From Flavobacteriaceae bacterium (GTDB taxonomy: Bacteria > Bacteroidota > Bacteroidia > Flavobacteriales > Flavobacteriaceae): DNA of 54,783 nt. This document shows, in pieces, positions 7,490 through 17,392 of this stretch. The DNA lies in contig JAHQVM010000055.1 in the NCBI GenBank assembly GCA_019634365.1, positions 1-54,783 on the forward strand, in the 5' to 3' direction. The notes under the pieces were generated by a model. It saw only the letters and a program-made list of their open reading frames with translations. It did no database searches and had not been told where the DNA came from. The first letter of the stretch is position 1; the number at the start of each line of letters is the position of its first letter. The translations under genes and the position numbers were made by a program.

Positions 7490-8290
7490 TTAGTACTCGG
7501 CCCTGAAAATAATGGGCATTCGGTAAATCACCGGAACGCTCTCATCCAGATATTGGGCCGGGGTCATTTGCGGGAGTTTGGACATGACCTTGGTCGCTTC
7601 ACCTTCCAAATCCTCTCCCTGTGATCGTGCCAGGACATCGGTGACGTTGCCATTGGCATCTATGGTAAACTGAACATTTATACGCAGGGTTTGACCGGCG
7701 TATTTGCCCGAATATTTTTCGGTATCGAATTTCCTTCCCACGAAGGCACTGATTTTTGAAGAAAGACATGCTAACTTTGCCTTATTGTCCTCAATACCCT
7801 CGCAACCGGGAAAAGTGGGGACCATGTCTACGGCATTCACACTTCTGGGTGTAACGACTTTGGGTGTTGTAGCCGCAACAGGCTCTTTTGTAATAACAGG
7901 AGCATCTTTCAATTCTGAATCCCCCGTTTTGGTCTCCAATACCTTGGTGGTATTCTTTACTGCTGTAAATGACGAAGCCAAGGTTACTTTTGGGATCTTG
8001 GGCTTGGGAGTAGCCTCCACCTTTTGCACTACTTCTACCTTGGGTTTTTCGATGACATAATTTTTCCAATCTGAAATCTCAATGGTGTAGTCTGGATCTG
8101 GCGTAAATACGGCAACGGGTTTCACATCCCATTTCATCTCCATCGCTGCTATGGAGAGCAGCAAACTAACTACGAGTCCAATTTGAAAGAATAGGCCCGA
8201 ATTCCAGCGAATGTTAATTCGCTTTTTTTCTTCTCTTTTAGAGAGTACCTTTGTTTTGGCACCGTCCGAATTTTTAATAGATGGTAACAT
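7490..8290 (-). CDS. Energy transducer TonB family protein
   Basis: This 266-residue protein has a cytoplasmic basic N-terminus, a single membrane helix (about residues 30-48, FFQIGLVVSLLLSIAAMEMKW), a Lys/Pro/Val-rich periplasmic linker, and a C-terminal TonB domain (about residues 160-266) with VPTFPGCE, a second Cys and RINVQFTIDANGNVTDVLAR. TonB proteins carry energy from ExbBD to outer-membrane TonB-dependent receptors. No exbB or exbD gene is in the window. The gene is bounded on both sides by intrinsic terminators, so it is probably transcribed alone. Confidence 0.9.
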   Translation of the reverse strand: MLPSIKNSDGAKTKVLSKREEKKRINIRWNSGLFFQIGLVVSLLLSIAAMEMKWDVKPVAVFTPDPDYTIEISDWKNYVIEKPKVEVVQKVEATPKPKIPKVTLASSFTAVKNTTKVLETKTGDSELKDAPVITKEPVAATTPKVVTPRSVNAVDMVPTFPGCEGIEDNKAKLACLSSKISAFVGRKFDTEKYSGKYAGQTLRINVQFTIDANGNVTDVLARSQGEDLEGEATKVMSKLPQMTPAQYLDESVPVIYRMPIIFRAEY

Positions 8291-8339
8291 AGTGTTTATA
8301 TTTAAGAGTTATAAAAACTAGTTACTCAAGGGTTGTGCC

Positions 8340-8370
8340 AAAAAGAACCGCCTCCCAATGGGAGGCGGTT
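8340..8370 (-). terminator. Strong intrinsic terminator after the second tonB gene
   Basis: On the minus strand a perfect 11-bp stem (AACCGCCTCCC / GGGAGGCGGTT) with a 3-base loop is followed by CTTTTT. It marks the end of the run that begins at ruvA. Confidence 0.88.
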
Positions 8371-8400
8371 TACTTTGTCGTATATCTTAAAAAATACTGT

Positions 8401-9123
8401 CTAGTTCTCTACTTGGAATAAGATAGGTAGTGCATATAATACACCAACCGATTTACCTCGTTGCTTTCCAGGAGTCATTTTAGGCAATGACTTTACAACC
8501 TTGATCGCCTCTTGCTCTAAACGTGGGTGCGGTGCACGTGCTCTTACGTTCACAACATTTCCTTGACGATCGATTTTAAATTGTACCGAAATACGCTGTC
8601 TTCCTTCCAATCCTAAGTCGTTTGCCAACTCGGTGTCGAACTTCTTCTGAACGAACTTCTGTACCTTGTCTGACATACATTTTTTCTTGGCATCGTTGTT
8701 TCCAGCATTTTCACATCCTGGGTAGATTGGCACGTTTTCAATTACTGCGAAAGGTACATCGGCAATTTCTTCTTCTTCTACCTCTTCGATTTCTTCGATC
8801 TCAACGATTTCCTCTTCCTGATCGGATTCGGTAGACTCTATAATGGTTTCTTCTACTTCTTCTTCATCTTCCACTACCTCTATTACTTCAGGAGCTGGTG
8901 GCGGTGGCGGTGGTGGCGGTGGTGGTGTAATGGTTTGGGTGATCGGGATTTCTTCTTCCAAATCGTCACCTACATCCAGTACATCTCCGGCCAAATTATC
9001 TTTATCATACGTTTTCCATTCCAAAGCGGTAACGGAAATGAGCAGCATCAATGCCAATCCTGCATAGAGAAATACAGAACTCCATCTGTTCAAGTCTGCT
9101 TTCGGATTTTTCTTAGGTTCCAT
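8401..9123 (-). CDS. Energy transducer TonB family protein with poly-Pro and Glu-rich linker
   Basis: This 240-residue TonB protein has a membrane helix at about residues 14-32 (SSVFLYAGLALMLLISVTAL), a run of ten prolines near residue 70, and a long acidic stretch (about residues 80-125). It ends with a TonB C-terminal domain bearing VPIYPGCE and a second Cys (KKKC). The helix and EWK/EMKW sequence after it closely match the TonB encoded just downstream, so the two look like duplicates with different linkers. The gene lies 60 bases after vanZ on the same strand and ends at a strong terminator. Confidence 0.92.
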   Translation of the reverse strand: MEPKKNPKADLNRWSSVFLYAGLALMLLISVTALEWKTYDKDNLAGDVLDVGDDLEEEIPITQTITPPPPPPPPPPAPEVIEVVEDEEEVEETIIESTESDQEEEIVEIEEIEEVEEEEIADVPFAVIENVPIYPGCENAGNNDAKKKCMSDKVQKFVQKKFDTELANDLGLEGRQRISVQFKIDRQGNVVNVRARAPHPRLEQEAIKVVKSLPKMTPGKQRGKSVGVLYALPILFQVEN

Positions 9124-9183
9124 AATAGAGAATTTATATAGTTGCTAAAATATGTAAAAGGATTTGTTTTTTAAAATGAAAAT

Positions 9184-9582
9184 TTAAGTTTTAAGACTTA
9201 TTCTTTTTTTCATCTTCACAAAAACGAAAACTGCAAGTAGGATACCAATTAAATCGGCAACAACATCCCAGATATCTGCACTGCGAGTTTCAAAAAACTT
9301 CTCCTGTAACACCTCAATTATTATGCCATACAATAGTATCGCAGCAGACGACCAAACTATTTTGTTTTTTGAAAACCAATGGTTTAACTCGGCTATCATG
9401 AGCCAAATTCCCGTGAGTAGGATAAAAACACAGATATGCGCCCATTTATCGCCAAAGCGAATTGCCACTTTTGGAATATCCCCAGCCGGCAACATAAATA
9501 AAACAGTAACGACTGTAGTGTAGAGTAACCCTAAATAAAAAAGGGGCCTAGGCCCCAATAACTTCTTTATAAGCTTGATCAT
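9184..9582 (-). CDS. VanZ-family membrane protein
   Basis: This protein of about 132 residues has four membrane helices and the VanZ-family pattern: [20 protein letters not shown] after helix 1 and the [25 protein letters not shown] block before the last helix. The family is widespread in Bacteroidota and its biochemical role is not known; the name comes from a gene of teicoplanin resistance clusters. I use the ATG at 9582; a TTG five codons upstream is less likely. The first 35 bases overlap the end of gcvH in another frame, which suggests translational coupling. Confidence 0.85.
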   Translation of the reverse strand: MIKLIKKLLGPRPLFYLGLLYTTVVTVLFMLPAGDIPKVAIRFGDKWAHICVFILLTGIWLMIAELNHWFSKNKIVWSSAAILLYGIIIEVLQEKFFETRSADIWDVVADLIGILLAVFVFVKMKKRISLKT

Positions 9583-9928
9583 CCAAAAGGTCTTCAAGTT
9601 CTTCTGGGTTCGAGATTTTAATCTTAATCATCCAACCAGCACCATAGGGATCCGAATTAACGGTTTCTGGATCTGATTCTAAATCTTCATTGAACTCCAC
9701 AATTTCACCGGAAAGCGGCATGAATAGGTCGGATACGGTTTTAACCGCTTCCACAGTTCCAAATACTTCTTCCCTATCTAAGGTCTCGTCCAAGGTTTCA
9801 ACTTCTACATACACAATATCTCCCAATTCTCCTTGGGCAAAATCGGTAATTCCTACAGTAGCGACATCGCCGTCCACCTTAACCCACTCGTGGTCTTTGG
9901 TATACTTTAATTCTGAAGGTAGATTCAT
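9548..9928 (-). CDS. gcvH: Glycine cleavage system H protein
   Basis: This 126-residue protein is the lipoyl carrier of the glycine cleavage system, which shuttles the aminomethyl group of glycine between the P, T and L proteins. It has the family N-terminus ([15 protein letters not shown]), the lipoylation loop [14 protein letters not shown] with the acceptor Lys near residue 63, and the end [11 protein letters not shown]. Length is typical. It sits 27 bases after sprA and overlaps vanZ, so it is likely cotranscribed with ruvA and sprA. The other cleavage genes are not in the window. Confidence 0.96.
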   Translation of the reverse strand: MNLPSELKYTKDHEWVKVDGDVATVGITDFAQGELGDIVYVEVETLDETLDREEVFGTVEAVKTVSDLFMPLSGEIVEFNEDLESDPETVNSDPYGAGWMIKIKISNPEELEDLLDDQAYKEVIGA

Positions 9929-9955
9929 GAGTATTAAATTATTTTAGTTTGTTAT

Positions 9956-12900
9956 TTAGTTTCCAAAATTGTAGCGAAGTGTTAATCCACTTCTAATGGT
10001 TGTCTGCGGGAATGCCGTAGAAATAGCGTATTCCGAGAACGTATGGTCGTAATAGAACAGTGCCGTTAGGTTCTTGCTCAAGGCATAATCTGCCGAAAAT
10101 TGGAGTCCGTAAATCGTTTGTCCTGCCGTCACCTGATTGTTGTTTATATCCAGGTAACGGATTATGGTCTTATTATCACGAACGGACATGTCCAACTTAA
10201 AGTTAAGGTCACTGGTGATGATTTTCTTCTTACCACCGAAATTCGTCCCAATCTTTAAATCCTTAATTCGGTATCCTAGTCCAAGGATCAATTCGTTTCC
10301 GATGATCTCAGTTAGAAGGCTATTGGCGAAACTCAAGGACAAGGCTCTATCTTTTCGGTACTCGGCCAAGATCTTAACCGAATTCTGCATTTCGAAATCA
10401 ACACGTACCAAAGGCGAGAACTGCTCCGTTAGGTTTACATTGTTCAAGAAGGTTTCACTCTTAAAGTTACCGGCCTGATCCAAGGCTGTTGGATCGTTTC
10501 TATCGAAATCCAAATTGGTCTGGAATTGGTTCACCGTATAAGAGGAACGATAACCATGCTGAATGGAGAATCGCTTAAAGTTCTTCTTAAACCACTTTAT
10601 GTTCATTAGTCCGGTATACTTAAGATCCCAGTTTGGTAATGGGAAATCACGGAATAAGCCTGTCTTTTCTTTAGATGCGTCACTTCCCTTGTAAGCAGAA
10701 AGGAAGGACGTCAATAATACATTCTGGCTCGTAGGACCAAATCCAACCGGGAAGCCAGTTTCCTCATCAATAGCATACTGATATTCGCTTGGATTCTCTG
10801 CCGCAAAATTACGGGCCAAACGATCTGCCACGGTGAAACGATTATTTCTGAAATCTTCAAAAGCATCACTCCCATTTTCATCGCTTTTACCAAAGGCAGT
10901 TTTAATCAAAACGGTTGAAATATTGAAGTTTCCAAAGGTATTAGGAGTTAAAGAACGATATAACCCATCTTCGACAATATAGTTTTCGGCATAGTTCTCT
11001 GAGTAGGCTCGGTTACCGTTAATATCGATTTTAAGATCAGGGATCAATTCGATATTGGCTTGGTAATCCAATTGTCTGCTTTCCACTTCAGTATATTGCT
11101 CATTGAACTCAGGATACAATGTTAACCAGCCTTTTCTGGCCGCCAAATCCCGAATCTCCGCCTGACTACCAAATACAAATCCGGTAGTAGGTTTCAACGA
11201 CCCTGCAAATCCTATGGAAGGAGTATACCCTGGAAGGAAAATACCATTATTCTCTTGATAGTTAATTCCTACTTTCTTCACCATAGTGGCTAAGCCAATT
11301 AGGGTATTGGCTACTTGCGCACCGGCACTTAAACCGGTAGAAGAACCTCCAGAATCTTGGGTTGCATTTCTATTTCTTTCAATGATTCGGGAGCGTTTAT
11401 CGCCTCCGGCCAACTTACCATCTTTTGATTCGTCATCGCCTTTTCCACCACCTTTTTCATCACCTCCATTGCGACCATCGCCACCACGTTCGTTTCCGCT
11501 TCCTCGACCATCCCTTCCGTCTCGATTTCTTCGTGTACTTTTCTTGATCTTGGTAAGCCCGATGTATCGATAGAAATTCTTCATATCGAACGTAGAGTTG
11601 ATTCTATGCGTACTGGCATTTTGGATAGAGTTTCCTAAATCGAACACCAAGGGATCGCCACTATCCTGTGGGATTACTACATTACTGAACAAATCACTTC
11701 CATCCTGCCATTGGTAGTCACCCTGATAGCTATAGGTAGCTCTAATCCATTTCAGGAACGGGAACTTCTGCGTGGGCAGATCATAATTTACCTGAAGCGA
11801 TTGGAAATGTTGGTTGGGATCCCCGATATCGAAGAAACCATCCCATATCCCTACAGAATTATCTGTTATGTAATTAATACTTCCATCCGCCTGTTGTTCG
11901 GGATTGATATAATTGGTTACAATTCGATTGTTCGAAGCATTAAAATTGAAACGTAACGACTTGGTAAGGTTGTAATTGACGGTATATTGCCAATCGAATA
12001 AGAAATTTCGCTGATACAAGGTAGGAATACCAATGTTCCCTGGCAGTAAATTCAACTCCCTAAATTTCTGCTCGTTGTACTGTCGGATGATATTAGAACT
12101 TACAGCGATATTCGAAGGCAACGGATTGAAGTTTAGATCCTTCAAAAATTGCCAATACTTACTTCTAAAAATAGAGTCATTCTTCTTGAACGGCTCAATC
12201 GATTTTTGAGGGAAGCTGTAATCGTAAGTCGCTCCAACACGAACATTCTGATCCAGTGATTCTTCAATTTCAAAATCGTTATGATCTACCTGATTGTAAG
12301 AATACGAGAATGTGAAGTTTTCAATATCGTAGGGCATGGGCTTCTTATCCCCCGTACGCTCTTTTCGCACTCCAATGAAGTTAATACTTTGGCGCTTGGT
12401 ATAATCCACCGCCTGATCTTCATACGCCTCTTTTAAATTGGCATCTGTCTCATTATCGATACGCGTATCCAATTCTATATCCTGTAATTCTGGATCGAAT
12501 TTTGGGGTTATGAATTCCTCTCCTATTCCATAATTGAACGGCAAGACAACTCCCCACTTTTTTGGTAGCAGCTGCCCTAAATTAAGGTTGGTCACCACAT
12601 CATACAAACGGGTATCTTCCAGACTTCGTTGGTTTGGACCTTGTTCTATAGATCCAAATCCTATAGTACTAATACTTCCCGTAGCACTTACATTGGCAAA
12701 ATCGGCAAGGTTGGCATCTACATTGGCCACTGCGGCCCATCCTCCTTTGTTATCCAGTTCAGAAAGACGTAATTCGTTAAACCAAGCCTCACCGCAAATA
12801 TTGGAATTCGAATTGTTTCGCAGACCAATCATGATCACACGTACGTTTCCAAAACTCGGATTTCCTTTAATACCAAATCGGAATTTAGGATCCGCATTTA

Positions 12901-15900
12901 TGGTTCCATCTGCTGCATAGCGAACGCCATCCGCATCTGCAGGTAACAGCCCTTCCTGCCCAGAACTCACAGCGATACTTTTAAGCTCCTGTAAAGCGGA
13001 CAATGGGAATTCCAATCGGTTATCGCTAGGCCAGACCGTTTCAGCATCGGCATCAGTAGCATTTGCGATATTTGGTGAAACCTTCAAAGGCATTTCAATT
13101 TCATAGAAACTGGTGTTAAGGTCGGTCCCCAATCGGATAAACGCATGCATTTCATCATCTGCCAATCCAATTCCAGATTCTTCATCGGCTTCGGCATGGA
13201 CAAACATTTCCAGGTTCTTGTATTGACGCATGTCCACGTTGAAGTTTTTGTAAACCGCACGCGCATCTCCGGCCTCCAATTCGCAAACCCGCAATGCCAA
13301 TGATTGCTCGTCTTGACGAATAATATTGTTGTTCTGATTCAACTCCTCACGGAAAACGCCCGGAGGAATCACATAGTTACTATTTTGAATGATTCCCACT
13401 GCTTCGTTTTCGAAGGTGGTATTGTCATTCTCGTTGGGTTCCAAATCATTGGCCACATCCAACGAACCTGCATAGCGTCGATAATCGCCACGGAACAATT
13501 CCAAGGTACCTAATCGAAGTACGGTAGGCTGTTCGAATTCACTTACAAACATACGCATGAAACGAATGGATCGGAAGTCGGAAATACCATTAACAGCTTG
13601 CGTGGGTTCATTCAATGGAATTCGGAACTGAATCCAACGCACAGGAATTTCCTCGTTGGTTTGAGTTGTAATCTGGATTTCCTTAACATCGGTTACATAC
13701 TGACTATTGTCGGCATTCATTCCTGGCACTACATTCACTTCGTATTGGAAGTAACTGTCTACCGTATTCATGGTATTATCGCGGTTCACATCTTCCACAT
13801 CGGGTTGTGCATTGTTACCTCGATCTGTGTTACTTACGGTCTCAGGAGAGTTACCATCGGTACCATTGTACAAGCGGTAACGTTGTAAAATATCCCCTTC
13901 TGCCTGTAAGAAATATTGATAGTTGTCCCGAGCTGGATCCTCACCAGAGAATCGAGCCACGATAGAGTTTTCAGGCTCAACAGGCTGACCATTGATATCC
14001 AATACAGAATTCTCCTCGGTATCTGGTTTTCCGTCCAAACCAACATCCTGGTTGGTTCTTTCCTGTCCTTGTGTACTAAAAGTATATACCAAAGATTGGT
14101 TCAATGGAACTTTGGCCAAATTGGTGGGTAATACGTTGGCATTTCCACCATCTACCGGTAGACCATTTTCATATTGCTTTCGACCATCTTTAAGGATATC
14201 CTCTGAGATGTTACCCATGTTGAATACCAACTTACCACCTTGGTTATTAGTATTCTCATCATAAATAAACGGATCCATCAACCAAAACTGAATGTATTCC
14301 ACATTGGAACGCTCAAAATCGGTCGTAGTCAATTGGCGCATGATTCCCCCAAAATTTCGTTCTGGATTCTGAAGCGAATTGATATTTCCTAAATCCGTTT
14401 CGGTAGATCTATAGTTATAAGGTCCCCGCTCATCTGGATAATAGGCCAAATCTAAGGTAAATAATGCCTGCGTTTGTCCTTGAACAATATCTTGGTCTGG
14501 GAATATTTCGTCTCTAAACACCCGTCGTGTGAATGGGGAAGACAAGTCTTCATCTGAAATACCATCGGGACGCTGTGAACTATAGAAAACTGGATCAATG
14601 GTATACCAGTTCAACAAGGCACGACGGTCATTGGAACCGATATCATCCGGCGGAACATCTTCCTGTCCATTATGTGCTACGTTTCCAAATCCGTTAGGAA
14701 CACTGGAAAGTGTCCACGTAAGTGGAGCACTAATATCGATGGCTGTTTGAGCCGCTTCAAAGTCATCGATATAGGAGGTTGTTTTTCCATCGAAGTCTGA
14801 AACTTTTGGTGCACCCGGCAATAAATAGGCAGCTTCCGCCCGTATCGCAACGTTGGAAGCAACATCGGTATCAATATTAGGAAGTTTGTTCACCAACCGT
14901 GTAAGGAAAGGGACTTCAGTTGAGTACTGAAGATTCATTCCTATCATGGTATTGTTAATAGGCTCCGTATCGAAAGCCGATTTCTGGGTTAAGGGTCGCT
15001 CGTTCAGATTCAGGAAAGTACCTCCCAATTGGAAATTCTCATTGAATCTATGCTGTACATCAAAACCGGTAAACCTTCTGGTCTGTTGACCAAATAAGGT
15101 ATTATTTTCGGTCGTAATATTAATTGGAGTGTTTGAGTTTTGTAGTGCCGGGTCTAAAATTTGCACTCGACCCAATTGATAGTTAACCGTGTAATCTACT
15201 CCCTCAACAAGGGTTCTACCTCCTGCCGTAACGGTAACCGATCCTGGTGGAATATTGAAGGCCCCAATTGGGATACCATCAGATCCTGTAGACTTATACG
15301 TACCACGAATCTGGAATTTATTCTTATCACTGTCCTCTTGTTCTGCTGCAATCTTGGTCGAACGGTACATCGTTCTAAATACATACTTCGCTTGGTTGGC
15401 ATTCCAACTTGTAGGAACGTCATAATCCTGTCCTCCTCCGGGAGCATCCAGTTGATTAAAGAGAAATTCCCCAAAGGGTTCAACACTTGTAAAGATAATT
15501 CGACCATTTTGCTGATCGACCGTAATGCCCGGATAAAAATCGAAGAAACCGTCACCACCATCTTGAGGGTCATTATTAAAGTTCAATCGATCCATATTAA
15601 ATAATCGCAGCAGTACTTCATCGGTTAAAACATCATCTGCGATATCACCAGGTAATTCTTCCACAGGGAAGCCATCACTACCATCGGCCGGGGTAATATA
15701 ATTTAAGGGAGAGGGATCCGTATAAAGGATATTCATTCGGAAATCCTCCTGCTCCAACTGAAAAGCACCTATGGGATAGATGTTTTTCATCATTAGGTCC
15801 CAAACAGGTTCTTCTACAATGGTGATATTACTTTTCAATAATTTTACCACTAAGTTCTGAGGAATTCCAACCTCATTCTGTTCCGGATTTGGATCTGGAT

Positions 15901-17389
15901 CTGGATCGGGGTTCGGATCGGTTTGCCCGCCTAACGCACCTCCGGTAGCATCTACACCATCGGTTGAGAATTCACCTACCTGAAAAACATTCCCATTTAC
16001 GGTAAACTGGAATGACACCCCAAGCACCTCGTCATTATTAAGACGTTGATTCAAGGAGATATATCCCAATTGAGAATTTAACTGATATTCGTTAGACTGT
16101 AACCTACGGGCGTTCTCCAAGGTTACGTAATCGACACCATCTGCCACTTGAACTCCACTGAATCCATTGGCAACTTGGGCAATGTCACGAATATTTTCAT
16201 TTAATATGCTTTGCTCACTCGGATTGTCTAAGCCGAATGGGTTAAAATCATTGTTTCCATTATCCGGAAAAGCATTTCGGGAGGTGTTGATGAATCCACC
16301 GGGAACTGTATTCAGTCCAATGTTGGTAATATCGGACTCTCCAATATCCTGAAGTGCCACAATATTCCTAACATCGTTTGTAGTATTGTTTCTGTTGGTA
16401 ATCCAAACTTCAATACGCGTAATCTGAACATTGGAGTTGATAAACGGGTATTGTTCCAACACGCGATCGTAGTTATCCCTAAAGTAGTGAGATAAGAAGA
16501 AGTGTCGGTTCTCGTCGTAATCCAACGCAAAAAGCTCGTAGTCGGTAACGGTTGCACCACCTTCGGCCACCACCGATCGTGTTTCGGATCGCTGTTCGGA
16601 AAATACTCCTGTAATCGTTGTCTTACCAAATTGCAATTCGGCCTTTACACCGAAAAGACTTTGCGCCCCCTGAATAAGCGAGCTATTCAATGGCATACTT
16701 ACGTTACCTACTTCAATCTTCTGAATGATATCATCTTCGGTAGGTGTGTATTCCAGTTTGATCACATTCTGAAAATCGAATGTAGATTGGGTGTCGTAGT
16801 TAGCGGTCACCTGAAGTCGTTCCCCTACCTTACCCAATAAACTTAAACTGATTCGCTGGTCGAAATCGAATGACAGGTTACTTCGGTTTCTCGGAGAGAA
16901 GGAAGGATTGTCCTGTTTGGTGTACAAAATACCCAAATCCATTTCCACGGTACCTTGTGGAATCACTTCAATGGTGTTTCCCCCAAATACACTTTCAAAA
17001 AAGTCGGAATTCACGTAAAACGTAGGAAGCAGGTTTTTTTGTGCTTCTTCAGAACCATCTTTACGGCCATCGGCAGCATCAATTTTTTCTTTGAAATACG
17101 CCTTCATTTGTTCCTTCATCACCAATTCTTCATACTCCTGTGGTGTAAGGATAATGGGATAGGAAATATCTACGCTACCAATGGTACGGGTTAGGATGTA
17201 GCGATCTGTAATGGGATCGTAGGTGTATAAATTCTGAATACTAGCAGGATCGGGAAGATCCAAACGCCCCATGGTAGAACCTGTGGCAGTTGTATCCTGT
17301 GAGAATAATTGATTCGTCCCTAGAAGCAATATCCCCAAGATTAAAATTTTCGCTAAACTATATCTCGAATCGTAATTTTTTGTACTCAA
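9956..17389 (-). CDS. sprA: Type IX secretion system outer-membrane translocon SprA
   Basis: This 2477-residue protein is the size of SprA (about 2400 residues in Flavobacterium), the giant beta-barrel that forms the T9SS conducting channel and is needed for gliding. It has a signal peptide (residues 1-30), a long series of amphipathic strands, repeated plug-type domains in the N-terminal half, and an aromatic C-terminal strand ending in LRYNFGN. Two low-complexity stretches stand out: a DPNPDPDPDPNP linker at about residues 486-500 and a Gly/Asp/Arg/Lys-rich segment at about residues 1950-2013. It begins 3 bases after the ruvA stop and is followed by gcvH, an arrangement common in this family. 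No other T9SS core gene is in the window. Confidence 0.96.
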   Translation of the reverse strand: MSTKNYDSRYSLAKILILGILLLGTNQLFSQDTTATGSTMGRLDLPDPASIQNLYTYDPITDRYILTRTIGSVDISYPIILTPQEYEELVMKEQMKAYFKEKIDAADGRKDGSEEAQKNLLPTFYVNSDFFESVFGGNTIEVIPQGTVEMDLGILYTKQDNPSFSPRNRSNLSFDFDQRISLSLLGKVGERLQVTANYDTQSTFDFQNVIKLEYTPTEDDIIQKIEVGNVSMPLNSSLIQGAQSLFGVKAELQFGKTTITGVFSEQRSETRSVVAEGGATVTDYELFALDYDENRHFFLSHYFRDNYDRVLEQYPFINSNVQITRIEVWITNRNNTTNDVRNIVALQDIGESDITNIGLNTVPGGFINTSRNAFPDNGNNDFNPFGLDNPSEQSILNENIRDIAQVANGFSGVQVADGVDYVTLENARRLQSNEYQLNSQLGYISLNQRLNNDEVLGVSFQFTVNGNVFQVGEFSTDGVDATGGALGGQTDPNPDPDPDPNPEQNEVGIPQNLVVKLLKSNITIVEEPVWDLMMKNIYPIGAFQLEQEDFRMNILYTDPSPLNYITPADGSDGFPVEELPGDIADDVLTDEVLLRLFNMDRLNFNNDPQDGGDGFFDFYPGITVDQQNGRIIFTSVEPFGEFLFNQLDAPGGGQDYDVPTSWNANQAKYVFRTMYRSTKIAAEQEDSDKNKFQIRGTYKSTGSDGIPIGAFNIPPGSVTVTAGGRTLVEGVDYTVNYQLGRVQILDPALQNSNTPINITTENNTLFGQQTRRFTGFDVQHRFNENFQLGGTFLNLNERPLTQKSAFDTEPINNTMIGMNLQYSTEVPFLTRLVNKLPNIDTDVASNVAIRAEAAYLLPGAPKVSDFDGKTTSYIDDFEAAQTAIDISAPLTWTLSSVPNGFGNVAHNGQEDVPPDDIGSNDRRALLNWYTIDPVFYSSQRPDGISDEDLSSPFTRRVFRDEIFPDQDIVQGQTQALFTLDLAYYPDERGPYNYRSTETDLGNINSLQNPERNFGGIMRQLTTTDFERSNVEYIQFWLMDPFIYDENTNNQGGKLVFNMGNISEDILKDGRKQYENGLPVDGGNANVLPTNLAKVPLNQSLVYTFSTQGQERTNQDVGLDGKPDTEENSVLDINGQPVEPENSIVARFSGEDPARDNYQYFLQAEGDILQRYRLYNGTDGNSPETVSNTDRGNNAQPDVEDVNRDNTMNTVDSYFQYEVNVVPGMNADNSQYVTDVKEIQITTQTNEEIPVRWIQFRIPLNEPTQAVNGISDFRSIRFMRMFVSEFEQPTVLRLGTLELFRGDYRRYAGSLDVANDLEPNENDNTTFENEAVGIIQNSNYVIPPGVFREELNQNNNIIRQDEQSLALRVCELEAGDARAVYKNFNVDMRQYKNLEMFVHAEADEESGIGLADDEMHAFIRLGTDLNTSFYEIEMPLKVSPNIANATDADAETVWPSDNRLEFPLSALQELKSIAVSSGQEGLLPADADGVRYAADGTINADPKFRFGIKGNPSFGNVRVIMIGLRNNSNSNICGEAWFNELRLSELDNKGGWAAVANVDANLADFANVSATGSISTIGFGSIEQGPNQRSLEDTRLYDVVTNLNLGQLLPKKWGVVLPFNYGIGEEFITPKFDPELQDIELDTRIDNETDANLKEAYEDQAVDYTKRQSINFIGVRKERTGDKKPMPYDIENFTFSYSYNQVDHNDFEIEESLDQNVRVGATYDYSFPQKSIEPFKKNDSIFRSKYWQFLKDLNFNPLPSNIAVSSNIIRQYNEQKFRELNLLPGNIGIPTLYQRNFLFDWQYTVNYNLTKSLRFNFNASNNRIVTNYINPEQQADGSINYITDNSVGIWDGFFDIGDPNQHFQSLQVNYDLPTQKFPFLKWIRATYSYQGDYQWQDGSDLFSNVVIPQDSGDPLVFDLGNSIQNASTHRINSTFDMKNFYRYIGLTKIKKSTRRNRDGRDGRGSGNERGGDGRNGGDEKGGGKGDDESKDGKLAGGDKRSRIIERNRNATQDSGGSSTGLSAGAQVANTLIGLATMVKKVGINYQENNGIFLPGYTPSIGFAGSLKPTTGFVFGSQAEIRDLAARKGWLTLYPEFNEQYTEVESRQLDYQANIELIPDLKIDINGNRAYSENYAENYIVEDGLYRSLTPNTFGNFNISTVLIKTAFGKSDENGSDAFEDFRNNRFTVADRLARNFAAENPSEYQYAIDEETGFPVGFGPTSQNVLLTSFLSAYKGSDASKEKTGLFRDFPLPNWDLKYTGLMNIKWFKKNFKRFSIQHGYRSSYTVNQFQTNLDFDRNDPTALDQAGNFKSETFLNNVNLTEQFSPLVRVDFEMQNSVKILAEYRKDRALSLSFANSLLTEIIGNELILGLGYRIKDLKIGTNFGGKKKIITSDLNFKLDMSVRDNKTIIRYLDINNNQVTAGQTIYGLQFSADYALSKNLTALFYYDHTFSEYAISTAFPQTTIRSGLTLRYNFGN

Positions 17390-17392
17390 TTC

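Noticed and set aside
8895-8940. Short tandem GGT/GGC repeats resembling a variable-number repeat
   Set aside because: They encode the poly-proline linker of TonB on the other strand, a normal feature of these proteins, though slippage is possible.
15890-15925. Repeated GGATCT/GGATCG units
   Set aside because: They encode the Asp-Pro linker of SprA and have too few units for a separate repeat element.
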